Positions 1 to 11,940 of a stretch of DNA of 64,000 nucleotides are shown one piece after another. Made by a program: the position numbers and the translations under genes. Origin of the DNA: Myxococcales bacterium (GTDB taxonomy: Bacteria; Myxococcota; Myxococcia; Myxococcales; Anaeromyxobacteraceae). Within the stretch, counting starts at the first letter, position 1. Every line of letters starts with the position of its first letter. Location of the stretch: assembly GCA_021806645.1 (NCBI GenBank), contig JAJZQX010000010.1, positions 1 to 64,000 of the forward strand, written 5' to 3'. The notes under the pieces were generated by a model. It was not told the origin of the DNA, made no database searches, and was given only the letters and a program-made list of their open reading frames with translations.

Positions 1-1
1 C

Positions 2-123
2 TGCCTGACGATCGAGGAACTGATGGTTCAAGTCGTCGCCTTCATGAAGGCCTACAACCAGCGGAAGAAGCTCAACCCCTCCCTCAAGCTCGCGGTCGGT
101 GTTTCCGAATCGCGATCGGTCGT

Positions 124-127
<4 letters not shown>
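2..127 (+). CDS. C-terminal fragment, possible IS630-type transposase
   Basis: A reading frame enters from the left edge and ends at TAG 125-127. The 41 visible residues begin CLTIEELMVQVVAFMKAYNQ. That segment resembles the end of the DDE domain of IS630-family transposases, where an EEL...I..F...YN stretch closes the protein. The usual PFxWT motif after the YN is absent, and the tail reads KLNPSLKLAVGVSESRSVV, so the end may be frameshifted or fused to foreign sequence. It runs convergently into the histidine kinase gene and overlaps its stop codon. No terminal inverted repeat can be seen. The assignment rests on a short stretch and is tentative. Confidence 0.35.
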
Positions 128-4658
<4,531 letters not shown>

Positions 4659-4685
4659 GGGTGGTCGGGCGCGCGCGGAACGCCG

Positions 4686-5366
4686 CTACACGCCGGCCTC
4701 GCCGGGGTCGAAGGTCAACGAGCCGGTGGCCTGGAGGTCGTAATCCCACCCGAAGAGGACCAGCTGGTCGGTCTCGAAGGCGAACCAGTCGGGCCGGGCG
4801 CCGCCCGGGCGCTTCACCAGCACGGCGGTCTGGACCTGCCGCGCACCCGCCTTGCGCGCCACGGCGCGCGCCTTTGCCAGCGTGGAGCCGGTGGTGCAGA
4901 CGTCATCCACCACCAGGACCCGCTTGCCGGTGAGATCCGGGAGTTGCTCGAACGGCGTGGCGCGGGAGCCGGCGTCGCGGCTCCGCTTCTCGATCCGGAC
5001 CGCGTGGAAGTCGGCCTGCAGCGCCGCGGCCAGGGCGCCGCCGACGAAGACTCCACCCTTGGCGATGCCGAGGACCACGGCCGGCTGGTCGCGGGCCGAG
5101 ATGCGCGCCGCCAGCTGCCGCGCCACCTCGCCGAAGGCGGCCCAGCCCAGCTCGCGCACCGCCTTCCTGGGGGTGCGGGAGAGGCGGGCCGGCGCCTTCA
5201 GGCGGCGGAGGGCGAAGCCGTCGGCCACGCCCTCGCCGAGCGGGTGGTCGGACGGCGAGGCGACCGGGGCCCGGCGCCTGGTCGGACGCGGCGCCTTGGC
5301 CGGCAGGGGGCGCTTGGCGCGGCGGGCGGGGACCTTCCGGGCGGTCTTCTTCTTCGAGCGGGTGAT
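4686..5366 (-). CDS. Phosphoribosyltransferase with basic N-terminal tail
   Basis: A type I phosphoribosyltransferase. The PRPP-binding signature is VLVVDDVCTTGSTL and the fold starts around AVVLGIAKGGVFVGGALA. The C-terminal PDWFAFETDQLVLFGWDYD resembles xanthine/guanine or related purine phosphoribosyltransferases, so base salvage is likely but the base is not determined. The conserved core is preceded in frame by a Lys/Arg/Pro-rich tail (SKKKTARKV, RPTRRRAP). No ATG, GTG or TTG precedes the tail nearby. The first canonical start is GTG 5228, which gives a 180-aa protein without the tail. However, GGAGGG lies 6 nt upstream of an ATC codon at 5366, so initiation there is possible; I give the longer form. 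It sits 27 nt upstream of selB on the same strand. Confidence 0.75.
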   Translation of the reverse strand: MTRSKKKTARKVPARRAKRPLPAKAPRPTRRRAPVASPSDHPLGEGVADGFALRRLKAPARLSRTPRKAVRELGWAAFGEVARQLAARISARDQPAVVLGIAKGGVFVGGALAAALQADFHAVRIEKRSRDAGSRATPFEQLPDLTGKRVLVVDDVCTTGSTLAKARAVARKAGARQVQTAVLVKRPGGARPDWFAFETDQLVLFGWDYDLQATGSLTFDPGEAGV

Positions 5367-5648
5367 GGCTTTCCCTCCGGCAGTGGGCCGAACGCGCGGC
5401 CGACGGGCCGGAATGTACCACGCGGACCAGCCATCCCCTTTTCGTTGGGCGTGACAGCCCTGGGCCCCGGGTCCGCATTCACCTGCCCCCGGCAGGACCC
5501 AGCGTGGCCTCCACCGACTCGAACGCGGAACCTCACCTGGATTCTGGCTGGTCGGGTGCTGGCCCAACGGCCATGCGGCGGCACGAGATATGCGATGGAT
5601 GAGCCCGGAGGGGGGGAGGCCGACATCGTGGAGCGGCCTCCCGGGATC

Positions 5649-7865
5649 ATGACCATGTCGAACATGCTGGTTGGCCAGCTTGACTACGTCTACTTTTTCT
5701 ACGGGCTGGCGCTCCTCCTCCTCGGCGCGGTCTGCCTGTCCATGCCGCGGGCCGGGCCGCTCCCCACGCCCTGGTGGCTCCTTGGCGCCTTCGCCATCAC
5801 CCACGGGTCCGCCGAGTGGCTGCGGCTCGTCGCGCTGACGGGGGGCGATTCGGGGCCGTTCAGCTTCTTCCGCACCGTGCTGGTCGGGGCGAGCTTCCTG
5901 TTCCTGCTCGAGTTCGCTCGTCGGACCCACCGGGTCGTCCACGGGACCACGGTGAGCCCGTGGCTCCACGTCCTGCTCGGTGGCGTCCTGTCCGGGCTGG
6001 CCCTGGCCTTCGGTCCGGCGCACATCGAGTCCGCGGTTCGCCCGGTCATCGCAGCGCCCGCCGTCTTCTGGACGGCGGGGCTGTTCTTGACCGCGGCCGC
6101 CCGCAACCAGGCCCTGGGAGGTGGGTCCGGATCTCGACGCGCCCGGCAATGGGGCGCTGCCAGCTTCGGGGCCTTTGGCCTGGCCGCGGGGCTGGTCGTC
6201 CCCCAGGCCCCTTTCCTCCCCGGAACCTGGCTCAGTTCCGAGGCCTTCCTCGAGCTGACGGGGGTTCCCATCGAGCTGGTCCGGGGGCTCCTGGTCTGGG
6301 GAATGGCCCTGTCGATCTGGGCGCTGGCCGTCTCCCTCGACTCACGCGGCAGCGTCTCCAGGAAGAGGCGAATGCTGTTCTGGGTGATGGCCGCGTCCCT
6401 CGTGGTGCTGCTCGCCGGTGGGTGGCTCTTCACCGACAGGCTCGGCAAGCTGCACGAGAAGGACATCCTCCAAGACGCCGAGTCGTCGTCGGTCCTGGTC
6501 CACGAGCACCTGCTGGACGAGATGCGGGGAGCCGAGGGCGGCGCGAGGGCCATGGCGAAGCTGCTGGGCCGCCTCGACGTCGCCGAGGGCGCTCTCGTGA
6601 CCACCAGGCTCGACGACATCGTGGACTCGATCGCGCTGGCCTCGGACGGCTGGGTCGCCTACGTCATCGACCCCACCGGGAGGACCATCTCGACCTCCAA
6701 TCGAGGCCAGCCCGACAGCTTCCTGGGGAAGAACTTCTCCGTTCGTCCCTACTTCAAGGAGGCGGTGCGCGGGCGCCCGGACCGGTTCCTCGGCGTGGGG
6801 CTGGTGAGCGGGATCGCCGGCTACTACGCGAGCGAGCCGGTGCGTGGCGCGGACGGGCGGGTGGTGGCGGTGGCGGTGGTCAAGTGCAACCTCACCGCCG
6901 AGCAACTCGGGCCGGCCGGGACCAACGACGCCAGCATCGTCTCGGCCGAGGGCCGGATCCTCGTCTCCAGCGTGGAAGGCCGGGTGAACCGTCTCCTCTG
7001 GAGCGCGGGGAACGGTCGCGGGTCCCGGACCCCACCGCCGGGTGTCGCCCCCGGCGCGGCCCCCGCCGTCCTCGGTCACCCCGTCGTGGGCACGGAGTGG
7101 GTCTCCGTCGACGGACGCAAGGAGATCGCCGTCGGCAAACCGATCCCGGGGTCCGACTGGTCACTCGTGGTCCTCAAGAGGGAGAAGGCCCAGGTCGCCA
7201 ACCGGCTCCTCGGGATCGTCATCACCCTGCTGCTCTGCGCCGTGGTCCTCACCTACTTCGTGGCCATGCAGCGCCAGTACGGCGCCGAGGCGCACATCGC
7301 CGGCAAGCGGCGGGAAGCCGAGGGGCGAGCCCGCGAGTTCGAGCGGAAGGCGGACAGCGACGCGCTCACCGGGCTCCTCAACCGGCTCGGTTTCAACGGC
7401 GCCTTCTCGCGCGAGTTCGAGCGGTCCCGCCGCTACGGGCACCCCCTCTCGGTGGTGATCCTCGACCTCGACCACTTCAAGCGGGTGAACGACGAGCACG
7501 GCCACGTGGCCGGCGACCAGGTCCTGGTCGGCGTGGCCCGGCTCATCGAGACCGGCACCCGCGAGTCGGACCTCCTCGCCCGATGGGGCGGCGAGGAGTT
7601 CGTGGTCGTGGCGGCGATGACCCCCGAGAAGGGCGCCCTCCAGCTGGCCGAGAAGCTCCGGGTCCGGCTGGCGGCGACGCCCCTTGGGCCGGCCGGCGCC
7701 GTGACCGGGAGCTTCGGCGTGGCGGAGCTGCGGCCTGGCGAGAGCAGCGAGGGGCTCCTCGACCGGGCCGACGCCGCGCTCTACCGGGCCAAGAACGGTG
7801 GCCGCAACCGGGTGGAGTGCGCGGAAGCCGGCGCGGATGCGGCGGCGCCAGCGGCGAAGGCATGA
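5649..7865 (+). CDS. Membrane Cache-GGDEF diguanylate cyclase
   Basis: A 738-aa inner-membrane enzyme predicted to make cyclic di-GMP. An N-terminal block of several hydrophobic helices (from YFFYGLALLLLGAVCL onward) resembles a 7TM/MASE-type sensor. A transmembrane segment at about 242-262 follows, then a periplasmic Cache-like domain (about 270-510, with GWVAYVIDPTGRTISTSN and FSVRPYFKEAVRGRPDRFLG), another transmembrane segment at about 520-541, and a GGDEF domain. The active-site loop is GGEEF (647-651). RESD at 638-641 sits five residues before it and forms a feedback I-site. Start ATG 5649 was chosen because it directly precedes the first helix; ATG 5595 is an in-frame alternative. No EAL or HD-GYP partner is adjacent. 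Confidence 0.88.
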   Translation: MTMSNMLVGQLDYVYFFYGLALLLLGAVCLSMPRAGPLPTPWWLLGAFAITHGSAEWLRLVALTGGDSGPFSFFRTVLVGASFLFLLEFARRTHRVVHGTTVSPWLHVLLGGVLSGLALAFGPAHIESAVRPVIAAPAVFWTAGLFLTAAARNQALGGGSGSRRARQWGAASFGAFGLAAGLVVPQAPFLPGTWLSSEAFLELTGVPIELVRGLLVWGMALSIWALAVSLDSRGSVSRKRRMLFWVMAASLVVLLAGGWLFTDRLGKLHEKDILQDAESSSVLVHEHLLDEMRGAEGGARAMAKLLGRLDVAEGALVTTRLDDIVDSIALASDGWVAYVIDPTGRTISTSNRGQPDSFLGKNFSVRPYFKEAVRGRPDRFLGVGLVSGIAGYYASEPVRGADGRVVAVAVVKCNLTAEQLGPAGTNDASIVSAEGRILVSSVEGRVNRLLWSAGNGRGSRTPPPGVAPGAAPAVLGHPVVGTEWVSVDGRKEIAVGKPIPGSDWSLVVLKREKAQVANRLLGIVITLLLCAVVLTYFVAMQRQYGAEAHIAGKRREAEGRAREFERKADSDALTGLLNRLGFNGAFSREFERSRRYGHPLSVVILDLDHFKRVNDEHGHVAGDQVLVGVARLIETGTRESDLLARWGGEEFVVVAAMTPEKGALQLAEKLRVRLAATPLGPAGAVTGSFGVAELRPGESSEGLLDRADAALYRAKNGGRNRVECAEAGADAAAPAAKA

Positions 7866-7984
7866 CGCCATCGCCGTCCCCGACGCCGCCCCGGCGATCC
7901 TCCGGCGCCGTACCATCGGCGAGGCGGGCGTCGCCGGCGACCGGTGCCGACTGGCGGTCCGGATGGGTTAGGGTGGACACCCGC

Positions 7985-8224
7985 ATGGCCGCAGGAACCA
8001 TCAGCGAACGGATCGAGGCGCGGCTAGCGCCGCTGCTCGGGCCCAACATGGCCCGGAACGCGACGCGCACCTTCTGCCGTCGCGACCTTTCGAAGGAGGC
8101 GGAGGCTCTCACCGCCGCCGACGTCCCGCGCCTCGCCGCGGCGCTGCGGCCCGCGCTCCGGACGCTGCTCGGGGCCGCCACCACCGAGCAGCTCCTCGGC
8201 GAGATCACCCGGGAGTTCCAGTGA
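7985..8224 (+). CDS. Small hypothetical protein (79 aa)
   Basis: A 79-residue, mainly helical, Ala/Leu/Arg-rich protein starting MAAGTISERIEARLAPLLGP and ending EQLLGEITREFQ. No signal peptide or membrane segment is visible, and I do not recognise the family. GGGTGG lies upstream of the ATG. Its TGA overlaps the GTG of the next gene (GTGA), which supports it as a real, translationally coupled gene. Upstream, 119 nt separate it from the diguanylate cyclase. Function unknown. Confidence 0.6.
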   Translation: MAAGTISERIEARLAPLLGPNMARNATRTFCRRDLSKEAEALTAADVPRLAAALRPALRTLLGAATTEQLLGEITREFQ

Positions 8225-9048
8225 GCCAGGCCAGGCGACACCGCCGCTTCCAGGCCCTCGCCTTCGTCACCCTGGCGGTCGGCCTGCTCCCGGCGCCGTT
8301 CGCCGCCACCATCGCCGACCCGGTGCAGCTGGCCGGCGCCCTTTTCGGCTGGGCCATCGCCATGTACCTCCTCGCCGCCAGCGGGACGCTGGTGGCCGCC
8401 CTCACCTACGACCGTGGCGCGCCCATGCGGCCGGGCTGGCTGCTGCTCTCCGGCTCCTACCTGGTCCTGGTGCTGGCGCTGCTGCGCATCGGGCCCAGGG
8501 CGAACGGCCTCTACCCGGCCATCCACGGCGCGCCCTGGGTGGATTTCCTCGGCAGCGTCTTGTCCGGCGCCATGGCGGTGACGGGCTTCATCCTGCTCTC
8601 CCGCGCCTGGCGCGCCTCGGGGCTGGACACCACGTCGCGCGCCGCCCGGGTGGCGGCCCGGCTGGTGGCGGTGGCGGTGGCGGTGGCGGTGGCCGGTCCG
8701 GACCTGGTGGAGCGGCTCCCCGCCGCCATGAACGGCGACGTGCTGGCGATCGGCGACGTCGTCACCGACCTGCTCGACGGGGGCGTCTTCGTGGTCGCCG
8801 TCCCGGTGCTGGGCGCCGCGCTGATGCTGGGTGGTGGGCTGGTGGCCTGGCCCTGGCTGATGCTCACCGCCAGCCTGGTGGCCTGGCTCGGCTACGACGC
8901 CACCGGGGCCTACTGCGGCGCGGCCGGCCTCGACGCCCGGACCCTGCGCGTCGCCGACGAGGTGCTGCGCACCCTGGGCGCGGCCTTCGCCTTCTCGGCA
9001 GGCATCGCGCAGCGCTGGGTGATGACGGACGCGCTCCGGGATGATTAG
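8221..9048 (+). CDS. Hypothetical multi-pass membrane protein
   Basis: A 275-aa integral membrane protein with about seven or eight hydrophobic helices, for example FVTLAVGLLPAPFAATI, ALFGWAIAMYLLAASG, WLLLSGSYLVLVLALLRI and PWLMLTASLVAWLGYDA. It starts at GTG 8221, which overlaps the stop of the 79-aa gene. One helix is encoded by a GTGGCG hexanucleotide repeat that gives alternating Val-Ala. No catalytic motif is recognisable. Its end overlaps the hslO stop convergently by 4 nt. Function unknown. Confidence 0.7.
   Translation: MSQARRHRRFQALAFVTLAVGLLPAPFAATIADPVQLAGALFGWAIAMYLLAASGTLVAALTYDRGAPMRPGWLLLSGSYLVLVLALLRIGPRANGLYPAIHGAPWVDFLGSVLSGAMAVTGFILLSRAWRASGLDTTSRAARVAARLVAVAVAVAVAGPDLVERLPAAMNGDVLAIGDVVTDLLDGGVFVVAVPVLGAALMLGGGLVAWPWLMLTASLVAWLGYDATGAYCGAAGLDARTLRVADEVLRTLGAAFAFSAGIAQRWVMTDALRDD
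8663..8694 (+). repeat. GTGGCG hexanucleotide tandem repeat in a coding region
   Basis: Five near-perfect copies of GTGGCG sit inside the membrane-protein gene and encode a Val-Ala run in a predicted helix. The unit is 6 nt, so copy-number change would stay in frame. The G-rich strand could fold into a quadruplex. Confidence 0.8.
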
Positions 9049-9920
9049 TGCCCCGCCCGCATCCTCCGCTCCAGCTCGCGCAGTTCGTCCGCCTCCAGCA
9101 CGTAGTGGGCGTGGCAGAACTCGCAGTCCACCTCGGCCCGCCCCACGGTGGCGACCAGGTCGGCGATCCCGTCGGCTCCGAGCGCGGTGACGGCGTTCCG
9201 CACCCGGTCGAGGCCGCAGCCGCACCGGTAGGCCACCTCCTGCTCCCCCAGCAACTCGAAGCCGGGGCCGGCCACCGCCTCGACCAGCCCGAGCGCCGGC
9301 GCGCCGGCCGCCAGCGCGTCGCGGAAGGCGCCGGCCGCGACGGCGCCGCGCGCCGCCACCACCGCCGCGGCGTCGCCCCCGGGGAGCCGCTGCACCAGCA
9401 GCCCGGCCACCTGGCCGAGCGGCTCGTCGCCCCGCGGCAGCACCTCCAGCGCCAGCGCCGTCTCCACCTGCTCGCTGGAGGCGAACCAGCGCCGCAGCGC
9501 CCCGGCCAGCGGCTCGCGGGTGAGCTCCACCGAGCTCCGGTAGAAGGTGCCGTCGGCGCGGGCGAGGAGCAGAGAGAGGAAGCCGCTCCCGCCCAGGGCC
9601 GCCACGGTCGCCTCGGCGGGAGCGCCGGGGATGCCGACCGCCGTGCCGCGCACGTAACCGCGCAGGTTGCCACCGGAGTCGGCGTCCACGAAGAGGCCTC
9701 GCAGCGGCCCGGCGCACTCCAGCTGCAGGTTGATCCGCTCCGCGTCCTTCCGCAGCGCCGCCACCAGCGCCGCCGCGGCCAGCGCCTCTCCGAAGAGCTG
9801 GGCGCTGGTCGGGGCCAGGCCGTGGAGCAGCCGCGTCATGCGCGCGAGGTCGCCGACCTGGACCACCAGGGCTCGCAGGCCGCGGCCGTCGTCGAGCGCG
9901 CGCGAGAGCCGGTCGATCAT
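9045..9920 (-). CDS. hslO: Redox-regulated chaperone Hsp33
   Basis: A 291-aa cytoplasmic holdase activated by oxidation. The N-terminal fold (RALVVQVGDLARMTRLLHG, then PLRGLFVDADSGGNLRGYVR) matches Hsp33. The C-terminal zinc redox switch is complete, with Cys233-x-Cys235 (YRCGCG) and Cys266-xx-Cys269 (CEFCHAHY). In the family these four cysteines bind zinc when reduced and form disulfides under oxidative heat stress. It is the last gene of a three-gene minus-strand operon; its ATG overlaps the epimerase stop (ATGA). Its end overlaps the convergent membrane-protein gene. Confidence 0.95.
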   Translation of the reverse strand: MIDRLSRALDDGRGLRALVVQVGDLARMTRLLHGLAPTSAQLFGEALAAAALVAALRKDAERINLQLECAGPLRGLFVDADSGGNLRGYVRGTAVGIPGAPAEATVAALGGSGFLSLLLARADGTFYRSSVELTREPLAGALRRWFASSEQVETALALEVLPRGDEPLGQVAGLLVQRLPGGDAAAVVAARGAVAAGAFRDALAAGAPALGLVEAVAGPGFELLGEQEVAYRCGCGLDRVRNAVTALGADGIADLVATVGRAEVDCEFCHAHYVLEADELRELERRMRAGH

Positions 9921-10867
9921 GCCAGGACGCTCCGGATGGTCTCGCGCAGCGAGTGGCGCGGGGCCCAGCCCAGCTCCCGGACGGCCCGCGACCCGTCCAC
10001 CACGCAGAGGTACTGCAGGTGGTCCAGCTCCTCGGGCGGGAACGAGACCAGGCCGGCCTTGAAGAGCCGCCGCAGCGCCGGCCGCAGCAGGAAGTCGGGC
10101 ACCGGCAGCGGCTCCCGCCCCAGCTCGCGCAGGATGGCCGAGAGCGGCGCCTCACCCGGTCCCACCAGGTTGTACACGCCGCGCGAGCCGGGGCGGAGCG
10201 CCAGCAGCAGCGCGCCGGCTACGTCGTCCTCGTGGATGAGCTGGATCATCGGGTCGAAGCCCATCACGGTGGCCGGCCGCGCCAGCCGGAGGTAGTTGGA
10301 CGGCGCGTTGCGGACCGTGGGGCCGACGATGTTGCACGGCCGCAGGATGACCGTCTCCACCTCCGGGTGTCGCCACAGGAACGACTGCGCGTACATGTCC
10401 AGCTCGATCAGGTCGCGCACGCCGGAGAAGCGATCCGCCGCCATGAGCGGCGTCTCCTCGGCGAGGAAGTTGGAGTTGTGGGGGAGCGGCCCGTAGACGT
10501 TGGCGCTGGAGAGCACCACCACCTTCTTGACGCCGTGGTGGACGCACAGCTCGAGGATCTTCTGCGTCCCCACCACGTTGAAGCTGTGGGCCTCGGAGAA
10601 GGGCATGCGCGGGTCGTGCGAGATGCCGAGGTGGATGAGCGCCTCGGGGCGGCGGCGGCGGAAGAGGTCGTCCACGCGGGCCTTGCGCAGGTCGAGCTGG
10701 TGGTGCTCCACGGCCCTGGGCCTGTCGGGGAAGGGGCGGCGGTCTACGCCGATCACCGTGGTCGCGAGGTGGAGCTGCCTGGTCAGCGCCCGCCCGAGGT
10801 TGCCGGCGATGCCGGTGACCAGCACCGGGTCGGGGAGCGGCGTGGGCGGGGGAAGCGGCGCCGTCAC
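9917..10867 (-). CDS. NAD-dependent epimerase/dehydratase family protein
   Basis: A 316-aa extended short-chain dehydrogenase/reductase. The Rossmann motif is VLVTGIAGNLGRALT near residue 20; other fold markers are DLRKARVD, ALIHLGI and VVVLSSANVYGP. The expected YxxxK catalytic pair is not evident: the region reads FSGVRDLIELDMYAQSF, so activity may differ from a classical sugar epimerase. GTG 10867 was chosen because it overlaps the acyltransferase stop (GTGA) and leaves a short Pro-rich lead before the nucleotide-binding motif. The gene sits between an acyltransferase and hslO in a tightly overlapping operon. A role in lipid or surface-sugar modification is possible, but the substrate is unknown. 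Confidence 0.8.
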   Translation of the reverse strand: MTAPLPPPTPLPDPVLVTGIAGNLGRALTRQLHLATTVIGVDRRPFPDRPRAVEHHQLDLRKARVDDLFRRRRPEALIHLGISHDPRMPFSEAHSFNVVGTQKILELCVHHGVKKVVVLSSANVYGPLPHNSNFLAEETPLMAADRFSGVRDLIELDMYAQSFLWRHPEVETVILRPCNIVGPTVRNAPSNYLRLARPATVMGFDPMIQLIHEDDVAGALLLALRPGSRGVYNLVGPGEAPLSAILRELGREPLPVPDFLLRPALRRLFKAGLVSFPPEELDHLQYLCVVDGSRAVRELGWAPRHSLRETIRSVLA

Positions 10868-11718
10868 AGGAAGACCCCGGGCCGCCCGGCCAGCCCCTGG
10901 TCCACCAGCCCCTGGACGGCGGTCCGCACCTCGCCGGCCTGCCGCTCCAGCTCGGCGTCGTCGGCGTCGGGAGAGCCGGTGAAGCGGAGCGGCTCGCCGA
11001 AGTGGAGGTGGTAGTGGACCGGCAGCGGCAGCGGCAGGAGGTAGGGCGTGATCGGGAGCGCCGGCAGGCCGAGCAGCCTCGCCAGCGGCTTCAGGTCCAC
11101 CAGGGCCGGCGCCTGCTCCTCCGCGCCCACCACGCCGACCGGCACGATGGGCGCGCCGGCCTCGAGCGCCAGCCGCATGAAGCCGGTCGAGAAGGTCTGC
11201 AGCTTGTACCGGGCGTCGAAGGTCTTGTTGAGGCCGCGCACCCCCTCGGGGAAGACCAGCAGCGCCTCCTCGGCCGCCAGGAGCCGCCGGCAGTTCTCCG
11301 GGGTCCCCACCACCTGGCCGAGCCGCGCGAAGAAGGGGGCGATGAAGGGGAGGGTGGGGACCCAGCGCTCCACCAGCGCGCGGGCGATGCGCGGCGGGTC
11401 CATGTCGACGAGCAGCGCCAGCTCGATCATGGCGGCGTCGAAGGGGAGCTGGCCGGAGTGGTTGGCGACGAGCAGGACGCGGCCGCTGGCCGGGACGCGC
11501 TCGATGCAGTGGAGGGTCACCCGGAAGTACTTGCGGTAGAGCCAGAGGAACGGGGCGGCCGCCGCGACGGTGAAGTCGATGTCGAAGCCGTAGGGATCGA
11601 CCCCGTACTCGTTGCGTGGCTGCGTGAGCGTCCCCAGCCGCTCCCGGGTCCCGGGACCGCCCAGCTCGTAGGTCCACTCGCGGAGGTGCTGCCGCATGGT
11701 CTTGCCCGGCGCCGACAC
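10864..11718 (-). CDS. PlsC-like lysophospholipid acyltransferase
   Basis: A 284-aa membrane-associated acyltransferase of the LPLAT superfamily. The acyl-acceptor motif is ANHSGQLPFDAAM, a looser form of the NHxxxxD block, and the second motif is VFPEGVRGLNK. A hydrophobic segment around APFLWLYRKYFRV precedes the motif. A start at GTG 11718 gives MSAPGKTMRQHL; ATG 11697 inside it is an alternative. It is the first gene of the acyltransferase - epimerase - hslO operon. Acyl transfer to a phospholipid or glycerolipid at the inner face of the membrane is likely, but the exact acceptor cannot be told. Confidence 0.8.
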   Translation of the reverse strand: MSAPGKTMRQHLREWTYELGGPGTRERLGTLTQPRNEYGVDPYGFDIDFTVAAAAPFLWLYRKYFRVTLHCIERVPASGRVLLVANHSGQLPFDAAMIELALLVDMDPPRIARALVERWVPTLPFIAPFFARLGQVVGTPENCRRLLAAEEALLVFPEGVRGLNKTFDARYKLQTFSTGFMRLALEAGAPIVPVGVVGAEEQAPALVDLKPLARLLGLPALPITPYLLPLPLPVHYHLHFGEPLRFTGSPDADDAELERQAGEVRTAVQGLVDQGLAGRPGVFL

Positions 11719-11940
11719 TGGTGGGATCTAGCACGGGGGCAATCGGCCGGGCTCGTGGCGGAGCCCCCGCCACCGTCTTGAACGGTCGGTGTTCCGGGTG
11801 TAGCGTCGCGGATCTCCACGGCTTTCGCCTTCGCCGAGCCCGGATGCCCGCCCCGCATGGTCAACCCGACTCCCCACCGCGCCGCCGACGTCCCCTACCT
11901 GGAACTCAAGCGCCGCCTCGAGCCCGAGGGATAACCGATC

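Noticed and set aside
8663-8694. Phase-variable switch from the GTGGCG repeat
   Set aside because: The unit is a multiple of three, so slippage cannot switch the gene on and off.
11857-11934. 25-codon ORF (starts MVNPTPHRAADVPYLELK) just before the TPR protein
   Set aside because: There is no ribosome-binding site or recognisable similarity; it could be a leader peptide but evidence is too thin.
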